From contig NZ_CP163520.1 in assembly GCF_041080675.1 (NCBI RefSeq), positions 5,766,001 to 5,830,000 on the forward strand: DNA of 64,000 nucleotides, given 5' to 3'. The notes below the pieces were generated by a model. It had not been told where the DNA came from. It saw only the letters and a program-made list of their open reading frames with translations, and made no database searches. The position numbers were made by a program, and so were the translations under genes. Origin of the DNA: Streptomyces sp. cg36. GTDB lineage: Bacteria > Actinomycetota > Actinomycetes > Streptomycetales > Streptomycetaceae. Shown piece after piece: positions 54,361 through 62,496 of the stretch; the first letter of the stretch is position 1; every line of letters begins with the position of its first letter.

Positions 54361-55578
54361 ATGCCGCTGACCCCTGAGGACGTGCGGAACAAGCAGTTCA
54401 CGACCGTCCGCCTCCGAGAAGGCTATGACGAGGACGAGGTCGATGCCTTCCTGGACGAGGTCGAAGCCGAACTGACCCGCCTGCTTCGCGAGAACGAGGA
54501 CCTGCGCGCCAAGCTGGCCGCCGCGACGCGCGCCGCCGCGCAGAACCAGCAGCAGCAGGGCATGCGCAAGCCCGAACCCCAGGACCAGCGAGGCCCGGGC
54601 GCCCCGGTGCCCGCCGCCATATCCGGACCGCCGCAGGTGCAGCAGCAGCCGCAGATGGGGCCGCCCCAGCTGCCGAGCGGCGCCCCGCAGCTCCCGGCCG
54701 GCCCCGGTGGCCACGGCCCGCAGGGCCAGCACGGCCAGAACCCGATGGGCCAGAACCAGCTCGGCCAGGGCCCCATGGGCCAGGGTCCGATGGGGCAGAA
54801 CCCGATGGGGCAGAACCAGCTCGGCCAGGGCCCGATGGGCCAGGGTCCCATGGGTCAGGGTCCGATGGGGCAGAACCCGATGGGCCAGAACCAGCTCGGC
54901 CAGGGCCCCATGGGCCAGCCGATGGGCGGCCCCATGGGCGGCCACGGCCCGCAGCTGTCGCAGCCCGGCCAGGGCCCCGGCGGCGACAGCGCCGCCCGTG
55001 TCCTCTCGCTGGCCCAGCAGACCGCCGACCAGGCGATCGCCGAGGCCCGCTCCGAGGCCAACAAGATCGTCGGTGAGGCCCGGTCGCGCGCCGAGGGTCT
55101 GGAGCGGGACGCCCGCGCCAAGGCCGACGCGCTGGAGCGGGACGCGCAGGAGAAGCACCGCGTCGCGATGGGCTCGCTGGAGTCCGCCCGCGCCACGCTG
55201 GAGCGCAAGGTCGAGGACCTGCGCGGCTTCGAGCGCGAGTACCGCACGCGTCTGAAGTCCTACCTGGAGTCGCAGCTGCGTCAGCTGGAGACCCAGGCCG
55301 ACGACTCGCTGGCGCCGCCGCGCACCCCGGCGACCGCGTCGCTGCCGCCGGCCCCGCAGATGAGCGGGTCCATGGCGTCGGCCGGTGCCGGTGCGATGGG
55401 CGGCCACACCATGGGCGGCCAGCCGTCGATGGGCAACGGTCCGTCGTACGGCGGGCAGCAGCAGATGTCGCCCGCGATGACGCAGCCGATGGCGCCGGTG
55501 CGGCCGCAGGGGCCGTCGCCGATGCAGCAGGCGCCGTCGCCGATGCGCGGCTTCCTCATCGACGAGGACGACAACTGA
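54361..55578 (+). CDS. divIVA: Polar growth determinant DivIVA
   Basis: 405 residues. N-terminal membrane-curvature domain MPLTPEDVRNKQFTTVRLRE and DEVDAFLDEVEAELTRLL, a Gln/Pro/Gly/Met-rich linker with MGQGPMGQN-type repeats (about 115-190), a second coiled coil (SLAQQTADQAIAEARSEAN to RQLETQADD), and a Met/Gly/Pro-rich tail ending FLIDEDDN. In Streptomyces it builds the polarisome and directs tip extension. GAGGTGAAGAAG precedes the ATG. Last gene of the cluster before the terminator. Confidence 0.97.
   Translation: MPLTPEDVRNKQFTTVRLREGYDEDEVDAFLDEVEAELTRLLRENEDLRAKLAAATRAAAQNQQQQGMRKPEPQDQRGPGAPVPAAISGPPQVQQQPQMGPPQLPSGAPQLPAGPGGHGPQGQHGQNPMGQNQLGQGPMGQGPMGQNPMGQNQLGQGPMGQGPMGQGPMGQNPMGQNQLGQGPMGQPMGGPMGGHGPQLSQPGQGPGGDSAARVLSLAQQTADQAIAEARSEANKIVGEARSRAEGLERDARAKADALERDAQEKHRVAMGSLESARATLERKVEDLRGFEREYRTRLKSYLESQLRQLETQADDSLAPPRTPATASLPPAPQMSGSMASAGAGAMGGHTMGGQPSMGNGPSYGGQQQMSPAMTQPMAPVRPQGPSPMQQAPSPMRGFLIDEDDN
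54735..54935. repeat. Tandem repeats encoding the DivIVA linker
   Basis: Imperfect 12-33 bp units built from 'ccgatgggccag' and 'aaccagctcggccagggc' repeat about eight times in a row. They encode GPMGQ and NQLGQ units and may vary in copy number between strains. Confidence 0.85.
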
Positions 55579-55621
55579 CGGGCTGATCGCGCACAACCCG
55601 CGCGTAGCCTTCGGCAGGCTC

Positions 55622-55662
55622 AGGGCCGGGCCCCCGGATTTCTCCGGGGGCCCGGCCCTTTT
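55622..55662 (+). terminator. Intrinsic terminator of the division cluster
   Basis: A perfect 15-bp stem (55623-55637 with 55644-55658), loop ATTTCT, then TTTT at 55659-55662. It is the only hairpin in the window with a classical T run and lies 45 bp after divIVA. Confidence 0.95.
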
Positions 55663-55790
55663 CCGCCCCCACCCCGCCCCTTCACCTGAACCCTCCGGGG
55701 GTGGGGGTGGGTTTTCCCGGGGGCGTACCCCCCCGGACCCCTGGGCGGGCCTTGCGGCCCTGCGGGGGCCTCTGCTTCCGGGTGCGGATC

Positions 55791-55823
55791 GTGGGGGCTG
55801 GTCGCGCAGTTCCCCGCGCCCCT
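55791..55823 (-). repeat. Intergenic repeat, copy A (inverted)
   Basis: This 33-bp segment is the exact reverse complement of copy C at 55928-55960. Core as read on the minus strand: GGGGCGCGGGGAACTGCGCG. With copy C it can form a long hairpin over a ~100-bp loop. Confidence 0.85.
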
Positions 55824-55868
55824 AGGGGGTACCGGGCATCCGGAGTACTCAGCTCAGCCCTGAGCTTT

Positions 55869-55909
55869 CAGGGGCGCGGGGAACTGCGCGAGGAGCGACC
55901 ACGGTCCGC
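55869..55909 (+). repeat. Intergenic repeat, copy B (variant)
   Basis: Starts with the same core GGGGCGCGGGGAACTGCGCG as copy C and ends with the same ACGGTCCGC, but differs in the middle (AGGAGCGACC instead of ACCAGCCCCC). Confidence 0.8.
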
Positions 55910-55926
55910 AGACGTAGGCGGGTTGT

Positions 55927-55967
55927 CAGGGGCGCGGGGAACTGCGCGACCAGCCCCCACGGTCCGC
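55927..55967 (+). repeat. Intergenic repeat, copy C
   Basis: Core GGGGCGCGGGGAACTGCGCG followed by ACCAGCCCCCACGGTCCGC. Such sequence is, from memory, very common between genes in Streptomyces. It may act as a convergent-gene terminator for ileS together with copy A. Confidence 0.85.
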
Positions 55968-56080
55968 GGGTGGAATGACTGCCGCCCGGCCCAGGGCTTT
56001 CGGGGAGGGGCGGGGTGGGGCGAAGCAGAGCGGCCCGGCCCCGGTCTTCCCGGGGACGGGCCGCTCGCCGTGCCGCGTGG

Positions 56081-59000
56081 TTACGCCTTGCGCAGGCGGA
56101 ACGTCAGCGACAGGGACTCGTCCGTGAACGGGTCACCGTACGTGCCGTCCGCCGCCCCCGCCGCGTACTCCGTCGCCAGGACCTCCTCCGCGATCAGCTC
56201 CGCGTGCGCGGACAGCGCCGAGACGACCTCCGCGTCGGAGGACTCCCACCGCACCGCGATCCGGTCCGCCACATCGAGACCGCTGTTCTTGCGGGCCTCC
56301 TGGATCAGCCGGATCGCGTCACGGGCGAGGCCCGCCAGCCGCAGCTCCGGCGTGATCTCCAGGTCGAGCGCGACGGTCGCGCCGGAGTCGGACGCCACCG
56401 ACCAGCCCTCGCGAGGCGTCTCCGTGATGATCACCTCGTCGGGGGCGAGCACGACCTCCTCGCCACCCACCGTGACGGTCGCCGCCCCGGTGTCCCGCAG
56501 GGACGCCGAGAGCGCCGCGGCGTCGGCCGCGGCGACGGCCTTGGCCACGTCCTGGACGCCCTTGCCGAACCGCTTGCCCAGGGCGCGGAAGTTCGCCTTG
56601 GCGGTCGTGTCGACCAGGGAGCCGCCCACCTCGGAGAGGGAGGCGAGGGACGAGACGTTGAGCTCCTCCGTGATCTGCGCGTGCAGCTCGGGGGAGAGCG
56701 CCTCGAAGCCCGCCACGGCGACCAGCGCGCGCGACAGCGGCTGACGGGTCTTGACGCCCGACTCCGCGCGCGTGGCGCGGCCGAGCTCCACCAGGCGCCG
56801 CACCAGCAGCATCTGCTGCGACAGCGTCGGGTCGATGGCCGAGGCGTCGGCTTCCGGCCACGTCGACAGGTGGACCGACTCCGGCGCGCCCGGGGTCACC
56901 GGCACCACCAGGTCCTGCCAGACCCGCTCGGTGATGAACGGGGTCAGCGGCGCCATCAGCCGCGTGACGGTCTCCACCACGTCGTGCAGGGTGCGCAGCG
57001 CCGCCCTGTCGCCCTGCCAGAACCGGCGCCGCGAGCGGCGCACGTACCAGTTGGACAGGTCGTCCACGAAGCCGGACAGGAGCTTGCCGGCGCGCTGGGT
57101 GTCGTACGCCTCCAGCGCCTGCGTCACCTGGTCGACCAGCGCGTTCAGCTCGCTCAGCAGCCAGCGGTCCAGCACCGTGCGCTCGGCCGGGGCCGGGTCG
57201 GCCGCGCTGGGCGCCCACTGCGAGGTGCGCGCGTACAGCGCCTGGAAGGCGACCGTGTTCCAGTACGTGAGGAGCGTCTTGCGGACGACTTCCTGGATGG
57301 TGCCGTGGCCCACCCGGCGGGCCGCCCACGGGGAGCCGCCGGCCGCCATGAACCAGCGCACCGCGTCCGCGCCGTGCTGGTCCATCAGCGGGATCGGCTC
57401 CAGGGTGTTGCCCAGGTGCTTGGACATCTTGCGGCCGTCCTCGGCGAGGATGTGGCCGAGGCAGACCACGTTCTCGTACGCGGACTCGTCGAACACCAGC
57501 GTGCCGACCGCCATCAGCGTGTAGAACCAGCCGCGGGTCTGGTCGATGGCCTCGGAGATGAACTGCGCCGGGTACCGGCTCTCGAACAGCTCCTTGTTCC
57601 GGTACGGGTAGCCGTACTGCGCGAACGGCATCGAGCCCGAGTCGTACCAGGCGTCGATCACCTCGGGCACCCGCACGGCCTCCAGGGAGCAGCCCTCGTG
57701 GGTGCAGGTGAAGGTGATGTCGTCGATGTACGGGCGGTGCGGGTCCAGCGCCGACTGGTCGGTGCCGGACAGCTCGCCGAGCTCCGCGCGCGACCCCACG
57801 CAGGTGAGGTGGTTCTCCTCGCAGCGCCAGATCGGCAGCGGGGTGCCCCAGTAGCGGTTGCGGGAGAGCGCCCAGTCGATGTTGTTGTTCAGCCAGTCGC
57901 CGAAGCGGCCCTGCTTGACCGAGTCCGGGAACCAGTTGGTCTTCTCGTTCTCCCGCAGCATCGCGTCCTTGACGGCGGTGGTGCGGATGTACCAGGACGG
58001 CTGCGCGTAGTAGAGCAGCGCGGTGTGGCAGCGCCAGCAGTGCGGGTAGCTGTGCTCGTACGGCACGTGGCGGAAGAGCAGACCGCGCTCGGCCAGGTCC
58101 TGCGTCAGCTTCTCGTCGGCCTTCTTGAAGAAGACGCCGCCGACCAGCGGCACGTCCTCCTCGAAGGTGCCGTCGGGGCGGACCGGGTTCACCACCGGCA
58201 GGCCGTACGCCTTGCAGACCAGGAGGTCGTCGGCGCCGAAGGCGGGGGACTGGTGGACCAGACCCGTGCCGTCCTCGGTCGTCACGTACTCGGCGTTGAC
58301 CACGTAGTGCGCGGGCTCGGGGAACTCGATCAGCTCGAAGGGGCGCCGGTAGGTCCAGCGCTCCATCTCCTTGCCGGTGAAGGTCTCGCCCGTGGCGGTC
58401 CAGCCCTCGCCGAGGGCCTTCTCCAGCAGCGGCTGGGCGACGACCAGCTTCTCCTGGCCGTCGGTGGCGACGACGTAGGTGACCTCGGGGTGGGCGGCCA
58501 CGGCGGTGTTGGAGACCAGCGTCCAGGGCGTGGTCGTCCACACCAGCAGCGCGGCCTCGCCCGCGAGGGGGCCGGAGGTCAGCGGGAAGCGGACGAAGAC
58601 CGAGGGGTCGACGACCGTCTCGTACCCCTGTGCCAGCTCGTGGTCGGAGAGGCCGGTGCCGCAGCGCGGGCACCAGGGGGCGACGCGGTGGTCCTGGGTG
58701 AGCAGGCCCTTGTTGAAGATCTCCTTCAGCGACCACCAGACGGACTCCACGTACTCGGGGTCCATCGTCCGGTAGGCGTCGTCCAGGTCGACCCAGTAGC
58801 CCATCCGGGTCGTGAGGGCCGAGAAGGCGTCGGTGTGGCGGGTCACGGACTCCCGGCACTTGGCGTTGAACTCGGCGATGCCGTACGCCTCGATGTCCTT
58901 CTTGCCGCTGAAGCCGAGCTCCTTCTCCACGGCGAGCTCGACCGGCAGGCCGTGGCAGTCCCAGCCGGCCTTGCGGGCCACGTGGTAGCCGCGCATGGTG

Positions 59001-59221
59001 CGGAAGCGGGGGAAGACGTCCTTGAAGACGCGGGCCTCGATGTGGTGGGCGCCCGGCATGCCGTTGGCGGTCGGCGGGCCCTCGTAGAAGACCCACTCGG
59101 GGCGTCCCTCGGACTGTTCGAGGGTCTTGGCGAAGACCTTGGACCGCTCCCAGAACTCCAGCACGGCGTGCTCAAGGGCGGGCAGGTCCACCTGGGCGGG
59201 CACCTGGCGGTACTGCGACAT
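56081..59221 (-). CDS. ileS: Isoleucyl-tRNA synthetase, type 2, with GXHH signature
   Basis: 1046 residues. Class I synthetase for tRNA-Ile. The adenylate-site signature, usually HXGH, reads G57-A58-H59-H60 (MPGAHHIEAR), the swapped GXHH form. The second signature is KMSKH instead of KMSKS. A CP1 editing domain (about 190-400), WDCHGLPVE and the anticodon-binding C-terminus follow in normal order. Type 2 (eukaryote-like) IleRS resist mupirocin, and GXHH variants have been reported as hyper-resistant. A T-box leader controls the gene; GGAGG lies just before the ATG. Confidence 0.97.
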   Translation of the reverse strand: MSQYRQVPAQVDLPALEHAVLEFWERSKVFAKTLEQSEGRPEWVFYEGPPTANGMPGAHHIEARVFKDVFPRFRTMRGYHVARKAGWDCHGLPVELAVEKELGFSGKKDIEAYGIAEFNAKCRESVTRHTDAFSALTTRMGYWVDLDDAYRTMDPEYVESVWWSLKEIFNKGLLTQDHRVAPWCPRCGTGLSDHELAQGYETVVDPSVFVRFPLTSGPLAGEAALLVWTTTPWTLVSNTAVAAHPEVTYVVATDGQEKLVVAQPLLEKALGEGWTATGETFTGKEMERWTYRRPFELIEFPEPAHYVVNAEYVTTEDGTGLVHQSPAFGADDLLVCKAYGLPVVNPVRPDGTFEEDVPLVGGVFFKKADEKLTQDLAERGLLFRHVPYEHSYPHCWRCHTALLYYAQPSWYIRTTAVKDAMLRENEKTNWFPDSVKQGRFGDWLNNNIDWALSRNRYWGTPLPIWRCEENHLTCVGSRAELGELSGTDQSALDPHRPYIDDITFTCTHEGCSLEAVRVPEVIDAWYDSGSMPFAQYGYPYRNKELFESRYPAQFISEAIDQTRGWFYTLMAVGTLVFDESAYENVVCLGHILAEDGRKMSKHLGNTLEPIPLMDQHGADAVRWFMAAGGSPWAARRVGHGTIQEVVRKTLLTYWNTVAFQALYARTSQWAPSAADPAPAERTVLDRWLLSELNALVDQVTQALEAYDTQRAGKLLSGFVDDLSNWYVRRSRRRFWQGDRAALRTLHDVVETVTRLMAPLTPFITERVWQDLVVPVTPGAPESVHLSTWPEADASAIDPTLSQQMLLVRRLVELGRATRAESGVKTRQPLSRALVAVAGFEALSPELHAQITEELNVSSLASLSEVGGSLVDTTAKANFRALGKRFGKGVQDVAKAVAAADAAALSASLRDTGAATVTVGGEEVVLAPDEVIITETPREGWSVASDSGATVALDLEITPELRLAGLARDAIRLIQEARKNSGLDVADRIAVRWESSDAEVVSALSAHAELIAEEVLATEYAAGAADGTYGDPFTDESLSLTFRLRKA

Positions 59222-59229
59222 CCGTTCAT

Positions 59230-59505
59230 CCTCCGGCGGATCGTCGTACGTTTCCGTCGGAGGGACGAGAGCTGCGGCCGTCCTACGGCCCCGCGCTCCC
59301 GCGGTACCACCCTCCTTGGCGGTGTACGGGACACCGCCCCCTCATTGGGGTCGCGAAGCCGGTTCTACTCGCACCGCGCCCGGCGGGTGCTTTCTTCCGG
59401 CGGCTCCGGGGTGATCTTCACGTCGCGCTCGCCTCCGGGCTCACACCGTCCCCGGATCGCTCTCGGCTGCGTACGACGCTACTCGTCCCCTTCACGCCTC
59501 TCGCT
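59230..59505 (-). ncRNA. T-box leader of ileS
   Basis: Minus-strand reading: GGGGACGAGTAGCG (59478-59491) is the stem I base, GAAGATCACC carries the Ile specifier codon ATC (59413-59415) followed by the conserved A, and AGGGTGGTACCGCGG (59299-59313) is the T-box sequence whose TGGT pairs with the ACCA end of uncharged tRNA-Ile. The ileS Shine-Dalgarno GGAGG lies downstream, so control is probably at translation, as known for actinobacterial ileS T-boxes. Confidence 0.92.
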
Positions 59506-59511
59506 GCGCCC

Positions 59512-59517
59512 AGTGTA
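59512..59517 (-). promoter_or_regulatory. -10 element of the ileS promoter
   Basis: TACACT on the minus strand, about 20 bases upstream of the T-box stem I. A leader of roughly 285 bases would follow. No good -35 is visible. Confidence 0.45.
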
Positions 59518-59801
59518 CGGGCCCGCGCCGACAGCGGCCGACCGGATTTCGCGGCCCGCGCGCACGGGGCCGCCACGCGCGCGTGATGACCCGAATGGCC
59601 ATACGTGGTCCCACGGAGTCCGGCCGGGCCCGCGCGGCGGATTACCGGCCGGAGAGCTGGGCACAACGGATGCAGGTTCGTCTCCGGGCGCGTGCGGCGG
59701 GGGCGGACCGGCGGCGTGCCCCGTTGCCGCGGGCCTGGGGTCGATTTATCGTCCCAGCACGATTCGCGAGCAAGATCACAATATGTGAAGGGGTCGCGGC
59801 C

Positions 59802-60716
59802 ATGGTGGCGAAGAAGACCGCGTCGGCGTCCGATGACGCCGTGAACGGGGAGGCCACAAAGGCGTCCGGGAAGAAGACCGCGGCCAAGAAGGAGGCGGCC
59901 CCGAGGAAGACCGCGGCCAAGAAGTCCGCGCCCCCCGCCGAGGGGGCCGCGGCGAAGAAGACGGCGGCCAGGAAGACGTCCGCCGGGAAGACCGCGGCCA
60001 AGAAGGCGGCGGCGCGGGACGCCTCGGCCCAGGAGGCGGCGGCCGGTGGGGCCGTCGCGCCGAAGGCCGCGGCGAAGAAGGCCGCCGCGAAGAAGACGGC
60101 GGGCACCAAGGCCGCGGCCAAGAAGGCGGCACCGGGCAGGGCTGCCGGCACGGCAGCGAAGAAGGCCGCCGAGGCGGCCGAGGGGGCGGCCGAGGCCGCG
60201 GAGCAGAGGGGAGCCGAAAAGGTGGTAGCCAAGAACACGGCAGGCGGGGCGGCGGCCAGGAAGTCCACGGCGGCGGTGTCCGCGGTGCCCAAGGCCAGGG
60301 CCGTCGTCGCCGGGGTGCCCGGCGAGCTGCCGGTGCGGCCCGGGGAGGACCCCTGGACGCCCGCCGAGGTCGCCGAGGCGCGTACCGAGCTGACCAGCGA
60401 GGTGCTGCGGCTGCGCAGCGAGATCGACACCTCCGAGGCGGCCCTGAGCGGTCTGATGCGCGACTCCGGGGACGGCGCGGGCGACGACGACGCCGACACC
60501 GGCACCAAGAACATCACCCGCGAGCACGAGATGGCCCTGGCCGCCAACGCGCGCGAGATGCTGGAGCAGACCGAGCGGGCCCTGGAGCGGCTCGACGCGG
60601 GGACGTACGGCTACTGCGAGGTCTGCGGCAACCCCATCGGCAAGGCGCGGATGCAGGCGTTCCCGCGCGCCACCCTCTGCGTCGAGGACAAGCAGAAGCA
60701 GGAACGCCGGGGCTGA
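59802..60716 (+). CDS. Histone H1-like/DksA fusion protein
   Basis: 304 residues from ATG 59802 (GAAGGGG upstream); a longer frame is rejected. Residues 1-160 are Lys/Ala-rich with AAKKAA repeats, like histone H1 tails. Residues 180-304 are a TraR/DksA domain: coiled coil ([15 protein letters not shown]), then the zinc-finger region with C272, C275 and C293; the expected fourth Cys at 296 is Asp. DksA proteins act in the RNA polymerase secondary channel. The S. coelicolor counterpart SCO2075 has been described as a bifunctional histone-like protein. It probably couples nucleoid structure with transcription. Confidence 0.92.
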   Translation: MVAKKTASASDDAVNGEATKASGKKTAAKKEAAPRKTAAKKSAPPAEGAAAKKTAARKTSAGKTAAKKAAARDASAQEAAAGGAVAPKAAAKKAAAKKTAGTKAAAKKAAPGRAAGTAAKKAAEAAEGAAEAAEQRGAEKVVAKNTAGGAAARKSTAAVSAVPKARAVVAGVPGELPVRPGEDPWTPAEVAEARTELTSEVLRLRSEIDTSEAALSGLMRDSGDGAGDDDADTGTKNITREHEMALAANAREMLEQTERALERLDAGTYGYCEVCGNPIGKARMQAFPRATLCVEDKQKQERRG

Positions 60717-60779
60717 GCCCGTACGTGTGTGTCGTACCCTCGTCCTCAGTCAGGTACCTAGGGTTGTCGAGGGACTCAC

Positions 60780-61346
60780 GTGGCAGAGGCGGAGCGCATC
60801 ATCGGTACGCCGGACGTAGAAGGGCCCGACGAGGGCGCGGCCCTGGACGAGCGGCCCAAGGGGCGGCGCAGGATCGCCGTGCTGTTCGCGGTGGCGCTCT
60901 TCGCGTACCTGCTCGACCTCGGCAGCAAGATGCTCGTGGTGGCCAAGCTGGAGCACCACGAGCCGATCGACGTCGTGGGCGATCTGCTGAAGCTGGAGGC
61001 GATCCGCAACCCGGGCGCCGCGTTCGGCATGGGCGAGGCGTTCACCGTGATCTTCACGGTCATCGCGGCGACCGTCATCGTGGTGATCTTCCGGCTGGCC
61101 CGCAAGCTCTACAGCCTGCCGTGGGCGATCGCGCTGGGCCTGCTGCTCGGCGGCGCGCTGGGCAACCTCACCGACCGGATCTTCCGCTCCCCGGGCGTCT
61201 TCGAGGGGGCGGTGGTCGACTTCATCGCCCCGGCCCACTTCGCCGTCTTCAACCTGGCGGACTCCGCGATCGTCTGCGGCGGCTTCCTGATCGTGATCCT
61301 CTCGTTCCGGGGCCTGGACCCGGACGGAACCGTCCACGAGGACTGA
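60780..61346 (+). CDS. lspA: Lipoprotein signal peptidase
   Basis: 188 residues, four membrane helices after a 30-residue cytoplasmic lead. Catalytic Asp pair D132 (GNLTDRIF) and D161 (FNLADSAI), with [10 protein letters not shown] as the third conserved segment. Cleaves the signal peptide of prolipoproteins after diacylglyceryl addition. GTG start has GAGGGA 5 bases upstream. Confidence 0.96.
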   Translation: MAEAERIIGTPDVEGPDEGAALDERPKGRRRIAVLFAVALFAYLLDLGSKMLVVAKLEHHEPIDVVGDLLKLEAIRNPGAAFGMGEAFTVIFTVIAATVIVVIFRLARKLYSLPWAIALGLLLGGALGNLTDRIFRSPGVFEGAVVDFIAPAHFAVFNLADSAIVCGGFLIVILSFRGLDPDGTVHED

Positions 61347-61398
61347 TCCCGACCCCGCTGGGAACGGCGGTGTCGGTGCGACAAGGCATACTCGACGG

Positions 61399-62340
61399 GT
61401 GAGCACGTTTCCCGAGATCCGCACCCTGCCCGTACCCGACGGCCTGGAGGGCGAGCGCGTCGACGCCGCCATCTCCCGCATGTTCGGGTTCTCCCGTACG
61501 AAGGCGGCCGAGCTCGCCGCGGCGGGGAAGGTCCAGGTCGACGGCTCGGTGGTCGGCAAGTCCGAGCGGGTGCGCGGGGGCGCGTGGCTGGAGGTCGAGA
61601 TGCCCCAGGCGCCCGCGCCCGTGCAGATCGTGGCCGAGCCGGTCGAGGGCATGGAGATCGTCCACGACGACGACGACATCGTGGTGATCGTGAAGCCGGT
61701 CGGCGTCGCGGCCCACCCGAGCCCGGGCTGGACCGGGACGACGGTCATCGGCGGCCTCGCGGCGGCGGGGTACCGGATCTCCACCTCCGGCGCCGCCGAG
61801 CGCCAGGGCATCGTGCACCGCCTCGACGTGGGCACCTCGGGTCTGATGGTCGTGGCCAAGTCGGAGCGGGCGTACACCTACCTGAAGCAGCAGTTCCGCG
61901 ACCGTGTCGTGGACAAGCGCTACCACGCCCTGGTGCAGGGCCACCCGGACCCGATGAGCGGCACCATCGACGCCCCCATCGGCCGCCACCCCAACCACGA
62001 CTACAAGTGGGCGGTCACGGCCGAGGGCAAGCCGTCGGTGACGCACTACGACCTGATCGAGGCGTTCCGGGCGGCCTCGCTGCTCGACATCAAGCTGGAG
62101 ACGGGCCGCACCCACCAGATCCGGGTGCACATGTCCGCCCACCGCCACCCGTGCGTGGGCGACCTGACGTACGGCGCGGACCCCACCATCGCCAAGCGCC
62201 TGGGCCTGACCCGCCAGTGGCTGCACGCGGTGCGCCTCGGCTTCGAGCACCCCTCGGACGGCGGCTGGGTCGAGTTCGAGAGCAGCTACCCCGACGACCT
62301 CCAGCACGCGCTGGACGTCATCCGGGCGGAGAGCGAGTGA
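61399..62340 (+). CDS. rluD: RluA-family 23S rRNA pseudouridine synthase
   Basis: 313 residues. An S4-like RNA-binding domain (about 15-75; [18 protein letters not shown]) precedes the catalytic domain, with catalytic D143 in [27 protein letters not shown] and [10 protein letters not shown] complete the family pattern. RluD modifies helix 69 of 23S rRNA; other RluA enzymes are similar, so the exact target is inferred. Commonly follows lspA. Confidence 0.92.
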   Translation: MSTFPEIRTLPVPDGLEGERVDAAISRMFGFSRTKAAELAAAGKVQVDGSVVGKSERVRGGAWLEVEMPQAPAPVQIVAEPVEGMEIVHDDDDIVVIVKPVGVAAHPSPGWTGTTVIGGLAAAGYRISTSGAAERQGIVHRLDVGTSGLMVVAKSERAYTYLKQQFRDRVVDKRYHALVQGHPDPMSGTIDAPIGRHPNHDYKWAVTAEGKPSVTHYDLIEAFRAASLLDIKLETGRTHQIRVHMSAHRHPCVGDLTYGADPTIAKRLGLTRQWLHAVRLGFEHPSDGGWVEFESSYPDDLQHALDVIRAESE

Positions 62341-62496
62341 CGCCGCGGGCGTCGTAGGGGGCGCGGGGACGCGCGCGGTCGGCCCGCTGCCGTCCGCGCC
62401 CCCGCCACCTGCCGTTTCGCCCCCATGTGAGGGGGGTTGCGGTGACCCGCGTGGCACCCTGGGAGCCTTGATCGTCTAGGCGCCCGGAGGGCATTC

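Larger units (their letters stand above)
55579..56080. other. Intergenic region between divIVA and ileS
   Basis: 502 bp between convergent genes. It contains the division-cluster terminator, three copies of a Streptomyces-type intergenic repeat, a small palindrome AGCTCAG-CC-CTGAGCT at 55851-55866 and no supported gene. Confidence 0.6.
59222..59801. other. Divergent control region between ileS and the H1-DksA gene
   Basis: 580 bp. Left half: ileS T-box leader and promoter. Right half (59520-59801): GC-rich to 59740, then AT-richer sequence with the small palindrome TCACA-ATA-TGTGA at 59776-59788, just before the GAAGGGG Shine-Dalgarno of the rightward gene. No gene seen. Confidence 0.6.

Noticed and set aside
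54735..54935. CRISPR-like or mobile repeat in divIVA
   Set aside because: Coding tandem repeat with irregular units and no spacers.
56319..59096. Second long minus-strand frame inside ileS
   Set aside because: Out of frame with the clear IleRS protein and shadow-like in composition.
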